Below are positions 15,891 to 24,522 of a DNA stretch of 64,000 nt, piece after piece. Both the position numbers and the translations under genes were made by a program. Position 1 is the first letter of the stretch; the number at the start of each line of letters is the position of its first letter. The DNA is taken from assembly GCF_051535215.1 (NCBI RefSeq), contig NZ_JBPPLY010000005.1, forward strand, positions 1-64,000. Reading direction: 5' to 3'. This DNA is from Nitrobacter sp051535215. Its GTDB lineage: Bacteria > Pseudomonadota > Alphaproteobacteria > Rhizobiales > Xanthobacteraceae. The notes below the pieces were generated by a model that ran no database searches, was not told the DNA's origin, and saw nothing but the letters and a program-made list of their open reading frames with translations.

Positions 15891-15923
15891 GACAGTTTGT
15901 CGAAATGAAACAGACAAATTGTC
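15891..15923 (-). promoter_or_regulatory. Third pair of GACAA-N-TTGTC sites
   Basis: GACAGTTTGTC (15891-15901, one mismatch to the palindrome) and GACAAATTGTC (15913-15923) lie 22 bp apart centre to centre, nearly the spacing of the csbD and dnaK pairs. The pair sits between the histidine kinase stop and the thioesterase start. No good -24/-12 promoter is visible on either side. Confidence 0.5.
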
Positions 15924-15936
15924 CATCGCGTCCAGA

Positions 15937-17970
15937 TCAGGATGCCTCGGGTAGCCAGACAGAAAACGTCGTTCCCTTTCCCGGCTCGCTTGCCACGGAG
16001 ATTTTCCCACCCTGCCGGGTGACGAGCATCTGACTGATCGAGAGGCCAAGCCCCGTGCCCTCCCGCCTCTTTGTTGTAAAGAACGGATCAAAGATTCGTT
16101 GCATGACATTGGACGCCATACCCGAACCTGTATCCGCCACTTCGATAACGACGCCAGGGCGCATACCCTCGTCGCGGTCGAACGTGCGCAGGATGAGCCG
16201 CCCGCTATCCGGCATCGCGTGAATGGCATTGACTAACAGGTTCACGAGCACCTGCTGAAGTTCGGTCCTGTTCATCATAATAAGGCGCGACGCGCGATAT
16301 TCCTTTTCAACTGTGATGGTGGTCCTGTTAAGCAAATGCTGGATCAGCGGCAGCGTGTCTGTGATGATAGATGCAGCATCGTATTGCTCGGCAAGCCCGG
16401 CATATTCCTGCGGCTTGGCGAACTGAAGCAACCTGGTCACGATTTCGGTTATCCGGCGCAACTGCTCGTCGATAAGCCGAAACTCCGTGCTGGCTGCATC
16501 GGCGTTGCTCCCCATCAGGCTGCGGATCACTTCGAGGTTGCCCTGCATGACCGCGATCGGATTATTGATCTCATGGGCTACGCCGGCGGTTATTTCACCA
16601 ATAGCCGCGAGCTTTTCTGACATGATGAGCTGCTTGGTCGCCTCTTCAAGCTGCCGGTTCGCAAAACGAAGCTCATTCATGCGTTCCTCGACGCGACGAT
16701 TAAGTTCGTCATTCCATTGACGCAGGCAAGCATCGCGCTCGTGAAGCCGGTCAAGCAGACGGTCGAAGTGAGTTGCAACCTGCCCGATTTCATCTCTATC
16801 GTCGACATGCCCGGTTCTGGCATCGAGATCGCCGCGTTCGACCCTGGCGATCGTTCCGGTCATTTGCTCAAGAGGTCTGAAAATTCCCGCGGCCCATCTC
16901 AAAAACAACGGAACGGTCGCCGCGACTGCGATCAGGAAGGCAAGCGCAATCTCGAGCAGTGTTTGACGTTTTGCCTCGGTGAAGGGTCTCTGAAGAAATC
17001 CCGCGTAGAGCATACCCACTCGACGGTTGTAGCTGTCGAGAATCGGCTCATATCCCGAGATGTACCAGTCGTTGACCACAAAGGCGCTGTCAAACCACGT
17101 ACCGCCCCGTTCGAGCACGGCCTCCCGAACCGCTGCGGAGACCCGCGTCCCGATCGCGCGTCGGTCCTGGAATAGACGGACATTTGTGCTGACGCGAACA
17201 TCGTCGAGGAACAGCGTAACAGTACCCTGGCTGCCTCGCGGCAGGCCGGAGCCGTGATAGATGAGATCATTGATCGTATCGACGAAGCCGAGATTCTGGT
17301 TCAAAAGAATGCCGCCAACCAACGCGGCGCGGCCTCCGTCCGGCAATGCCAAAGGGCTTGCCGACTGAAGAACCAACCCGCGCATTTCCTCGGTGCGGGC
17401 AGTCGGGATGCTGGCGATCGTCGGAACCAGCTTGATACGTGCTCGGTGAGACAACTCGGGCGAAATCGCGGCAAGCTCCGTTGCTTCAAAGACGTCGATG
17501 CTGGTCTTTGAGCGCCCCTCAAGCGCCGCACTGATGACCGGCCAATTCCAGCGGATGGAGGGCTGGGCCATCGGATGCGCGCTGGCTTTTACATATCCAT
17601 CATTGGTAACAACGTAGAGAAAATCAAACCCATGTGTTTGGGCCATTTCTTCGAGAAGATTTCCGAAGGCGTCACTCGCAACGCCCTGCCCGCCCAGCAA
17701 CTCCTGAAGGCGTGCGGACTTTGTTGCGAAGACGAGTTGTTCATCTATGTTCTCCTCGATGCGCGCCATATACTGATGCGCGATCGTCAAATCGTCGTTG
17801 ACCTTGGAGATGAGCGCTTCATCAAATTTGATGTTCCAACGATAGATGCTGATCCCGAGCAGCAAAGGCAGAATGACCAGCATCGGCAGTAGCGCGATCG
17901 CCAGAAGGCGGTGACGGACCGAGCGCTTAAAGATCGGCAACCGTGAGCCTATCTCTGCCAGCTTGCGCAT
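15937..17970 (-). CDS. Membrane sensor histidine kinase
   Basis: The 677-residue protein has an N-terminal membrane helix (LLAIALLPMLVILPLLLGIS, about residues 24-43), a large periplasmic Cache-type sensor region, and a second helix (about 335-358). A HAMP-like linker and a coiled segment lead to the kinase core. The phosphorylated His is His466 in GVAHEINNPIAV. The N-box (VNAIHAMP), DTGSG and the TKRREGTGLGLSI box are intact. The layout resembles the NtrB/DctB group that feeds sigma-54 activators. Its start overlaps the end of the response regulator gene by 22 bases, so the two are translated together and surely form a pair. Confidence 0.9.
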   Translation of the reverse strand: MRKLAEIGSRLPIFKRSVRHRLLAIALLPMLVILPLLLGISIYRWNIKFDEALISKVNDDLTIAHQYMARIEENIDEQLVFATKSARLQELLGGQGVASDAFGNLLEEMAQTHGFDFLYVVTNDGYVKASAHPMAQPSIRWNWPVISAALEGRSKTSIDVFEATELAAISPELSHRARIKLVPTIASIPTARTEEMRGLVLQSASPLALPDGGRAALVGGILLNQNLGFVDTINDLIYHGSGLPRGSQGTVTLFLDDVRVSTNVRLFQDRRAIGTRVSAAVREAVLERGGTWFDSAFVVNDWYISGYEPILDSYNRRVGMLYAGFLQRPFTEAKRQTLLEIALAFLIAVAATVPLFLRWAAGIFRPLEQMTGTIARVERGDLDARTGHVDDRDEIGQVATHFDRLLDRLHERDACLRQWNDELNRRVEERMNELRFANRQLEEATKQLIMSEKLAAIGEITAGVAHEINNPIAVMQGNLEVIRSLMGSNADAASTEFRLIDEQLRRITEIVTRLLQFAKPQEYAGLAEQYDAASIITDTLPLIQHLLNRTTITVEKEYRASRLIMMNRTELQQVLVNLLVNAIHAMPDSGRLILRTFDRDEGMRPGVVIEVADTGSGMASNVMQRIFDPFFTTKRREGTGLGLSISQMLVTRQGGKISVASEPGKGTTFSVWLPEAS

Positions 17971-19337
17971 TTGCGATCGATCGTTTTGCGGGAGATGCCA
18001 AGCCGGCGTGCGGCTTCCTCACGATCTCCAGCGGTCTCGCGGAGCACGGACAGGATGTGACGTCGTTCCACCTCGGCCAAATTTTGGCCGCCCCGATCGC
18101 TTTCATCGGACGTTCTTCCGAAATCCTCGGGAAAAGCGCCAAGTATCACTGCTCGCTCTATCAGATTGCGCAGCTCCCGGATGTTGCCGGGCCATTCATA
18201 GCGCGCGAGCGCGGCTCTCATTCCGGGGTCTATCGGAATGGGCGGCATACCGAGTTGTTGCGCAATTTCGTGCATGAAGAGCGCGGCGAGTTCCTGCACG
18301 TCATCGCCGCGGTTGCGCAAGGGAGGCAGGTTGATCTGCATCACGTTGATGCGGAAATAGAGGTCGGCCCTGAAGGTGCCCGCCTCGACGCGCTTTTGCA
18401 GGTTGGCATTGGTCGCGAAAACGAAACGAGCATCAAACGGAACTTCACGCTCCGATCCTACCGGACGAACGCGATGGTCTTCCAGCACGCGGAGCAGCTT
18501 GCTTTGCAGCACATAGGGCAGTTCGGCGATTTCGTCCAGAAACATGGTGCCGCCCTGGGCATACATGAACAGCCCCTCGCGCGCTCTGCCGGCGCCGGTG
18601 AATGCTCCTTTCAAATGGCCAAACAGTTCGCTTTCAATCATGTCCGGAGGGATCGCTCCGCAATTGACCGGCACGAAAAGCTTATCGGCCCGGAGCGAGA
18701 GCGAATGAAGCGAGCGAGCGGCGACCTCCTTGCCGGTCCCCGACTCGCCCGTGAAGAGCACCGGGGTTGGCAAAGGCGCCACGCGCGTGATCGTCTCGCG
18801 TACTTGTTGAACCGACGCCGACTGGCCGAGCAATTTGTTGCGAAGAAAGACCTGATGCGATGCCGACTTCAGTTCGTGCCGCAGAACATAGTTCTCGCGC
18901 TGCAATCGCGTCCGGTCAAGACAGCGCGCCACGGAGTTGAGCAATTGATTGGATCGGAACGGCTTGATAACGAAGTCGACGACCCCGATGCGCAAGGCTT
19001 CTATTGCGGTGTCCAGATCGGCATAGGCCGTCATCAGGATTACGTCGGCGAAAAAACCGATCAACCGCTGTTCGGAAAGCCATTCCAGCCCGGTCTTCCC
19101 GGGCATTACGTTGTCGAGAATGACGACATCGAAATGTTGCGCATCGAGCTTCCGTGAAGCCTCCTTTGCATTCGCGGCCTCCTCAATCAGCTTGCAACGT
19201 GGTCGCAGGATCTTGACCAGAAAGTTGCGCATACCCGGCTCGTCATCGACAACCAGGATCGAAGCCTGAGCGAGCCACGGTCCAAATTCGGGATCAGTCG
19301 TGGGTAGAACGACTTCGGGGGCTGGATCCACTGACAT
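17949..19337 (-). CDS. NtrC-family sigma-54-dependent response regulator
   Basis: The 462-residue protein has a receiver domain (ILVVDDEPGM, phospho-acceptor Asp75 in VVILDNVMPG, Lys in FVIKPF) and an AAA+ sigma-54 activation domain. The latter has Walker A GESGTGKE and an intact GAFTGA loop (LKGAFTGAGR), the motif that contacts sigma-54. A Fis-type helix-turn-helix (EEAARRLGISRKTIDRK) ends the protein. GGGAG precedes the ATG at 19337. It is encoded directly upstream of its kinase and downstream of cbpA/cbpM. I infer that it acts at the GACAA-N-TTGTC pairs near csbD and dnaK. Confidence 0.92.
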   Translation of the reverse strand: MSVDPAPEVVLPTTDPEFGPWLAQASILVVDDEPGMRNFLVKILRPRCKLIEEAANAKEASRKLDAQHFDVVILDNVMPGKTGLEWLSEQRLIGFFADVILMTAYADLDTAIEALRIGVVDFVIKPFRSNQLLNSVARCLDRTRLQRENYVLRHELKSASHQVFLRNKLLGQSASVQQVRETITRVAPLPTPVLFTGESGTGKEVAARSLHSLSLRADKLFVPVNCGAIPPDMIESELFGHLKGAFTGAGRAREGLFMYAQGGTMFLDEIAELPYVLQSKLLRVLEDHRVRPVGSEREVPFDARFVFATNANLQKRVEAGTFRADLYFRINVMQINLPPLRNRGDDVQELAALFMHEIAQQLGMPPIPIDPGMRAALARYEWPGNIRELRNLIERAVILGAFPEDFGRTSDESDRGGQNLAEVERRHILSVLRETAGDREEAARRLGISRKTIDRKCASWQR

Positions 19338-19411
19338 TCGAATTTCTCCCGACGCTGGTCGCTATCGCGAAGCCTTTCGGTCCAACCAGTAAGTATGCTT
19401 CGTCAGCTCAC

Positions 19412-19771
19412 CTACTTACTTCTGCGAGAGCCACGTCCCGTCGTTGGCGCATCATCGGATGCGCCGCGGTCTTGGCCCAGGAATACGGGCGCCAGATTCT
19501 CTTCGACCATGATGCGGGCTGCTTGCGGCGTCTGCTCACTGCCGACGATGTCGAGACGGGTTGCAGCGTCGAAAAGAAGATCGCGCACATCAGCCGGCGA
19601 GAGAACATTTTTTTCAATGAGTTTGCGGATCAAAGCCTGGATAATGAGGCTATCCATTTCCCCTCGACCTGGCCGCTCCAACCTTTCGATCATTTTCTCG
19701 GTCTCCTGAACCGAAAGCCTCGGTCGCGGCACGCATTCACGCACAGCAATCCACTTAGGCCGATGCTCCAC
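19412..19771 (-). CDS. Hypothetical protein in chaperone operon
   Basis: The 119-residue soluble protein contains ETEKMIERLERPGRGEMDSL and a helical middle (LIIQALIRKLIEKNVLSPAD). It overlaps the end of cbpM by 17 bases, so it is very likely co-translated with the CbpA/CbpM pair and ahead of the regulator gene, 74 bases away. No named family is recognised; it may be a further co-chaperone subunit. Confidence 0.65.
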   Translation of the reverse strand: MEHRPKWIAVRECVPRPRLSVQETEKMIERLERPGRGEMDSLIIQALIRKLIEKNVLSPADVRDLLFDAATRLDIVGSEQTPQAARIMVEENLAPVFLGQDRGASDDAPTTGRGSRRSK

Positions 19772-20036
19772 GAATATCCTTGTTCAGTTGCGCGAACGCG
19801 CGACGCATCCCGTGAAGCTGATCGACGAGGTGGAGGATCACGTCGATCCCCTCGTTATTGACTCCAAATTCGCGTGTGAGATCCTGAATGAGACGCGCCC
19901 GCGCCATGTCTCTCTCGGAAAAACTCATGCCAACAACGGTCTCCTCCGGTATCAGCCATTGCTGCTCGAGCCAGAACTCCAATGTCTGAATCTGGACACC
20001 TGACGATGTCAGGAATTGCTCCTTGCTCATGATCAT
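19755..20036 (-). CDS. cbpM: CbpM-like chaperone modulator
   Basis: This 93-residue protein follows cbpA with an ATGA stop/start overlap and has the CbpM/MerR-like helical layout: a winged-helix start (SSGVQIQTLEFWLEQQWLIP) followed by a two-helix hairpin (RARLIQDLTREFGVNNEGID and VILHLVDQLHGMRRA). In E. coli CbpM binds the J domain of CbpA and blocks its co-chaperone and DNA-binding activities. GGAGG lies nine bases before the ATG. Confidence 0.8.
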   Translation of the reverse strand: MIMSKEQFLTSSGVQIQTLEFWLEQQWLIPEETVVGMSFSERDMARARLIQDLTREFGVNNEGIDVILHLVDQLHGMRRAFAQLNKDIRGASA

Positions 20037-20941
20037 GACGGCGTGCCTCCACGCGGATTGAAGTCTTTACCCTTTGTCCAGTTCGATACAAATGCCTCGA
20101 GCTCCGGATCCGGCGATTTCGGCAGAACGACTTTCAGCTTCACAAATTCATCACCGTTCCCGCCACCGCGGCGCGGCGCGCCTTTTCCTTTCAAACGAAG
20201 GATCGTTCCCGTGTTCGAGCCTTTTGGTACCGACATCGTCACGTCGCCGGTCGGAGTCGGAACACGAACCTGACTTCCAAGTACGGCTTCGGACAGCGAG
20301 ATAGGCAGCTCCAACAAGATATCGTCGCCGTCGCGCGTAAAGCGGCGGTCGGGCAAGACTTCTACCTCGATCAGGGCATCGCCAGGTCCACCCTTTCCTC
20401 CGCCGGACGCGCCTTTGCCTTTCAGGCGCAGGACTTGTCCGTCGATCAGCCCAGGTGGAATCTTCACCTCAAGCATTCCTCCATCCGGCAGGGTGATAAG
20501 CTTGCTTGCGCCGGTGATCGAGTCGACGAAATCGATCGGCAGTCGATAGTGCAGATCTTCGCCGCGCCGGTTCTCGCGAGCCCGTTGTCCGCGCCTCAGG
20601 AGTTCGGCAAGGGCATCGTCCGAGTCCATGAAGTCAGCGAAGCCGGAGGTGCTGGCGTAAGGATGTCCGTCGTCGGCGTTCGCGAAGTCCCGATAGAATT
20701 GATGTTGCGGTCGTTCCGCGCCCGCCTCGTCAATCTCACCATTGTCGAAACGCTTGCGCTTCTCGGCATCGCTAAGCAGATTATAGGCGGCGGAAACTTC
20801 CTTGAACTTCTCTTCGGCGGTCTTATCGCCTGGATTGAGATCTGGATGCAGCTTCTTCGCTAACTTCCGATAAGCCTTCTGGATATCAGTGGCGGAAGCC
20901 GATGGAGATACGCCAAGCATGTCGTAAGGATTGCTTGCCAT
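20033..20941 (-). CDS. cbpA: CbpA-type DnaJ co-chaperone
   Basis: The 302-residue protein has an N-terminal J domain with the HPD motif at residues 32-34 (KKLHPDLNPGDK), a Gly/charged linker, and two C-terminal substrate-binding domains (GDALIEVEVLPDRRFTRDG, LRLKGKGAPRRGG). The zinc finger of DnaJ proper is absent, as in CbpA (curved-DNA-binding protein). It would stimulate a DnaK ATPase, plausibly the paralogue encoded at 22038-23936. Gene order is dnaK, DUF992, small gene, cbpA, cbpM, all on one strand. Confidence 0.9.
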   Translation of the reverse strand: MASNPYDMLGVSPSASATDIQKAYRKLAKKLHPDLNPGDKTAEEKFKEVSAAYNLLSDAEKRKRFDNGEIDEAGAERPQHQFYRDFANADDGHPYASTSGFADFMDSDDALAELLRRGQRARENRRGEDLHYRLPIDFVDSITGASKLITLPDGGMLEVKIPPGLIDGQVLRLKGKGASGGGKGGPGDALIEVEVLPDRRFTRDGDDILLELPISLSEAVLGSQVRVPTPTGDVTMSVPKGSNTGTILRLKGKGAPRRGGGNGDEFVKLKVVLPKSPDPELEAFVSNWTKGKDFNPRGGTPS

Positions 20942-21029
20942 CTAGGGCTCCCGAGAACGGCAGAATACGATTCCGCCCGTTAGATGACATTCTTCGTAAG
21001 CGACAGCAGGGCCTGACTGCGGATTGATG

Positions 21030-21212
21030 CTATTCAACATGCCCCGGATCCACATATTTTGGATAATTCTTTGCTTGCTGAGGCGTCATTCGCGCAAGGT
21101 CCCGTCCTCCCGGAACGCCACGCGGCCCAAGCTGGGCACGCGTTATATCATCCTCCGTCAGACGTGGCTTGCCATCATCGAGTTGCCTATTGCCCCCCAA
21201 CCCGACAGACAT
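21030..21212 (-). CDS. Small hypothetical protein
   Basis: From the ATG at 21212 the frame encodes 60 polar residues (MSVGLGGNRQLDDGKPRL ... QQAKNYPKYVDPGHVE). A GGGAG lies 13 bases upstream, rather far. It stands in the dnaK-cbpA gap on the same strand. No family is recognised. Confidence 0.45.
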   Translation of the reverse strand: MSVGLGGNRQLDDGKPRLTEDDITRAQLGPRGVPGGRDLARMTPQQAKNYPKYVDPGHVE

Positions 21213-21403
21213 TTTCAATTTCAATCTCCCATTAGAAGAAGAAAGAAGCGTCCGGGAAACGATCTTCTGGAGCAAACGCTTTCGTGGCTGCTTCAGGCTC
21301 CCATTCTAGCATCCTCTTTGTCCACGAAAACGGGCAACATTTGTAGAAACCTCAGGCACCGTTCGCACGGGAGAACAGGCGAACGGCGCCTGTCTGTCGT
21401 CTA

Positions 21404-21892
21404 TCAGCGGCCTGGCTGCAGATCCATTCGCTCAAGCCCCGCCGCGATGATTACTCCGGTCTCGGCCTGTACGCTGATGGGCTGGAGTGCAATGCTGTTG
21501 TTCGAACCGCCGAGAAGCACATTGCCGCCGATGCCGACGAGGGCCGCCGCCATGGCGTCGACACCAACGTAAGTCCCGGCAATGTCCCCGTGTCCGGGCT
21601 GCGCGATCGGCGCGAACACATTCCAGGCCAGAGCGGTGCTCTCGGTAATGCCGATATCGAGGCCAGCCTTCTGAATTTTAGCGACATAATAGTCTTCAGG
21701 CATTCCATTGATGCGCATGACGCACGCGAGATTGGTCACGGCACCCACGATGAAACCAATGCTCGGGCCGCCTTTGCACTCCAGCACACCGACCTGCACC
21801 TTTTGCGCCGGCTGCTGAGCTTCTGTCGTCGAAACAAAAGTCGCGAGCATTCCGCCGGCGAAAGCACTGAAAATGATCGAACGTCGTCGCAT
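21404..21892 (-). CDS. DUF992 secreted protein
   Basis: I chose the ATG at 21892, which has AGGAG at seven bases; a start at 21916 lacks one. The 162-residue product has a signal peptide (MRRRSIIFSAFAGGMLATFV) and the DUF992 pattern: VQVGVLECKGGPSIGFIVGA, CVMRINGMPEDYY, and GTYVGVDAMAAALVGIGGNV. Two Cys residues may form a disulphide. DUF992 proteins are small envelope proteins of alphaproteobacteria with no known role. Confidence 0.8.
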   Translation of the reverse strand: MRRRSIIFSAFAGGMLATFVSTTEAQQPAQKVQVGVLECKGGPSIGFIVGAVTNLACVMRINGMPEDYYVAKIQKAGLDIGITESTALAWNVFAPIAQPGHGDIAGTYVGVDAMAAALVGIGGNVLLGGSNNSIALQPISVQAETGVIIAAGLERMDLQPGR

Positions 21893-22037
21893 ATAAAGCT
21901 CCTGTATAAGTCGCATATAAACTCCCGTGTAAAGTTATGGAAAGCGATCAGGACAATACGGTCCACCTTACTCGATGGACCGGGATCAGTTGAACAACTC
22001 AATTCGCCGACGGCGAGCCACGTCAGGCAACGCGGCG

Positions 22038-23936
22038 CTATTTTGACTTCTTGTCATCGTCGATCTCGGTGAACTCGGCATCGACAACGTTCTCTTCGCC
22101 TGTACGAGGCGCGCCAGGTTCGCCCGTAGATCGAGACGCTGTATAGATGGCTTCACCAAGCTTCATCGTTTGCTGCTGCAACGCGCTTTCTTTCGCATTG
22201 ATCGTAGACGCATCGTCGCCCTTCAGAGCCTCCCGGAGATCGGACATCGCATTCTCGATCGCGCGACGATCGGCGTCCGCAAGCTTTGAACCGTGCTCGG
22301 CGACATTTTTCTCTGTGACATGCAAGAGCGCCTCGGCCGAGTTCTTCGCCTCGACAGCTTCTTTCCTCTTCTTGTCCTCGGCGGCATGCACCTCGGCATC
22401 CTTGACCATCCGTTCGATGTCGGCCTCGGAGAGGCCGCCGGACGCCTGAATCTGGATGCGTTGCTCCTTGCCTGTCGCCTTATCCTTGGCGGAAACGTTG
22501 ACGATTCCGTTGGCATCGATGTCGAATGTCACTTCAATCTGTGGCGTTCCGCGAGGCGCCGGGGGGATGCCCATCAGATTGAACTGCCCAAGCATTTTGT
22601 TATCTGCAGCCATCTCGCGTTCGCCCTGGAACACGCGAATGGTGACGGCAGTCTGGTTATCTTCCGCAGTCGAGAACACTTGGCTCTTTTTCGCCGGAAC
22701 TGTCGTGTTCCGTTCGATCAGGCGGCTGAACACGCCACCCAGAGTTTCAATTCCGAGAGACAGCGGAGTCACGTCGAGGAGCAAAACGTCCTTGACGTCG
22801 CCTTGCAGGACGCCGGCCTGAATGGCCGCGCCGATGGCAACGACTTCATCGGGGTTGACGCCCTTATGAGGCTCTTTCCCGAAAATCTTCTGCACGACCT
22901 CCTGAATGGCGGGCATTCGCGTCATACCGCCGACCAGTACCACCTCATTGATACGCTCAGCAGTGAGGCCGGCGTCCTTGAGGGCATTGAGACAGGGCTC
23001 GATGGTCCTCTGAATGAGATCATCGACCAGAGAGACAAGTTTCGCGCGGGTCAGCTTGACCTGGAGATGCTTCGGTCCTGCCGAATCGGCAGTAATGAAC
23101 GGAAGGTTGATCTCGGTCTGAGTTGCGGTCGACAACTCGATCTTTGCTTTTTCCGCGGCTTCCTTGAGCCGTTGCAAAGCGAGGTTGTCCTTCCTGAGGT
23201 CGATCCCCTGCTCTCTCTGAAATTCGTCAGCCAGGTAGTTCACAAGTCGCATATCAAAATCTTCACCGCCAAGGAACGTGTCGCCGTTAGTCGACTTCAC
23301 CTCGAACACACCGTCACCGATGTCGAGGATTGAAATATCGAAGGTGCCGCCGCCGAGATCGTAGACTGCGATCTTGCTCTGCTTCTTCTTGTCCAACCCA
23401 TAAGCAAGCGCTGCAGCCGTCGGCTCGTTAATGATACGCAGGACCTCGAGGCCGGCGATCTTTCCGGCATCCTTCGTCGCTTGGCGCTGAGCGTCGTTGA
23501 AATAAGCTGGCACCGTAATGACCGCTTGTGTCACCTTTTCTCCAAGGTTCGCTTCGGCTGTTTCTTTCATCTTTTGCAGAATGAATGCCGATATCTGAGA
23601 GGGAGAATAGGATTTCCCGTCAGCGTCGATCCAGGCGTCGCCGTTCGCGGCCCTGATAATCTCGTAGGGAACAAGCTTCTTGTCTTTCTCGACCGTCGGA
23701 TCGTCGTAACGGCGGCCGATCAGCCGTTTCACGGCGAAGATGGTGTTGATCGGGTTAGTGACTGCCTGGCGTCGGGCCGGTTGACCGACAAGGCGTTCGC
23801 CATCGCTGGTGAACGCGACAACCGAAGGCGTGGTGCGCATCCCCTCGGCATTTTCGATAATGCGTGAGTTTTTGCCTTCCATCACAGCAACGCACGAGTT
23901 CGTCGTGCCAAGGTCGATTCCAATGACTTTTGCCAC
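22038..23936 (-). CDS. dnaK: DnaK (Hsp70) chaperone, probable second copy
   Basis: The 632-residue protein is a full-length Hsp70. It has the N-terminal ATPase domain (AKVIGIDLGTTNSCVAVMEG), phosphate loops (AVYDLGGGTFDISI, VVLVGGMTRMPAIQ), the interdomain linker (DVLLLDVTPLSLGIE) and a lid ending in ENVVDAEFTEIDDD. I chose the GTG at 23936, with GGGAG about six bases before it and the protein starting VAKVIGID; a start at 23993 adds a non-homologous leader. The main dnaK of this group normally sits beside dnaJ, so this is probably a paralogue. A sigma-54 promoter and paired activator sites lie upstream. Confidence 0.92.
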   Translation of the reverse strand: MAKVIGIDLGTTNSCVAVMEGKNSRIIENAEGMRTTPSVVAFTSDGERLVGQPARRQAVTNPINTIFAVKRLIGRRYDDPTVEKDKKLVPYEIIRAANGDAWIDADGKSYSPSQISAFILQKMKETAEANLGEKVTQAVITVPAYFNDAQRQATKDAGKIAGLEVLRIINEPTAAALAYGLDKKKQSKIAVYDLGGGTFDISILDIGDGVFEVKSTNGDTFLGGEDFDMRLVNYLADEFQREQGIDLRKDNLALQRLKEAAEKAKIELSTATQTEINLPFITADSAGPKHLQVKLTRAKLVSLVDDLIQRTIEPCLNALKDAGLTAERINEVVLVGGMTRMPAIQEVVQKIFGKEPHKGVNPDEVVAIGAAIQAGVLQGDVKDVLLLDVTPLSLGIETLGGVFSRLIERNTTVPAKKSQVFSTAEDNQTAVTIRVFQGEREMAADNKMLGQFNLMGIPPAPRGTPQIEVTFDIDANGIVNVSAKDKATGKEQRIQIQASGGLSEADIERMVKDAEVHAAEDKKRKEAVEAKNSAEALLHVTEKNVAEHGSKLADADRRAIENAMSDLREALKGDDASTINAKESALQQQTMKLGEAIYTASRSTGEPGAPRTGEENVVDAEFTEIDDDKKSK

Positions 23937-24138
23937 GTCGCACTCCCGAGCTTGCTTCGTTACTCCGGGACATCGGGCTGACAACCAATGCACCAGTCGG
24001 CTCCAGCAGCAGCTCCGATCTCACGTTGTTCTGACGGTCCCGCCACCCGCCTGTATCAAGGTCGGGTCGACCGACGATGCGTATTTCCTCTCAGTCGTCG
24101 CCGCCACCGGAGTGCCTGGACGTCTCGAAAGAACCCTC

Positions 24139-24155
24139 AGCAACGCGCGTGCCAT
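24139..24155 (-). promoter_or_regulatory. Sigma-54 promoter of dnaK
   Basis: On the minus strand ATGGCACGCGCGTTGCT carries the exact TGGCACG-N4-TTGC core, with GG and GC 12 bases apart. The predicted start is near 24128, giving a leader of about 190 bases before the GTG at 23936. Confidence 0.7.
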
Positions 24156-24207
24156 TTCTGTCATGTAATGTTATCAACGGCTTGCGCGCGTTTGGCTCCC
24201 CGCGGTG

Positions 24208-24241
24208 GACAAGTTGTCGGGACGGAGCAGGACAAGTTGTC
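24208..24241 (-). promoter_or_regulatory. Paired activator sites (UAS) upstream of dnaK
   Basis: Two identical GACAAGTTGTC palindromes (24208-24218 and 24231-24241) lie 23 bp apart centre to centre, about 85 and 108 bases upstream of the predicted sigma-54 start. This is the same geometry as at the csbD-like gene. Confidence 0.65.
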
Positions 24242-24522
24242 TTGTGGTCCGACGCGGGGGCGTTTGAATTGCCTCCCTGGTTCAAGCCGGGTTTCCGATG
24301 CCTTGTTGCAGGCGTGCGGTTACGCTTTGCGCGAAATCGAAGGATGATCCTCCGGCGGGGCCGCCTTCCTCCTGCAACATCGTCTCGACGATGGCGGTTT
24401 CGGCCTTGCTGATCCGCGCTTGCGCAGAAAGGCTTCGCTGTCCAATCGGAAGGAGTTGCTCTCGGTTCAGCTATTTATGGCGAGTGTCAAGACAGATCGC
24501 GATAGTCAGCGAGAGACCTGAA

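Noticed and set aside
17943..19157. 404-residue plus-strand frame opposite the response regulator
   Set aside because: It lies antisense to a clear NtrC-family gene and its residues show no domain; it is a codon-bias shadow of high-GC DNA.
22293..23333. 346-residue plus-strand frame opposite dnaK
   Set aside because: Antisense shadow of a clear Hsp70 gene; no motif of its own.
13915..24131. 14-bp word GGACGTCTCGAAAG at 13915-13928 and again at 24118-24131, beside the predicted dnaK start
   Set aside because: A few repeated 14-mers are expected by chance in 64 kb, and the two copies do not sit at matching places relative to promoters.
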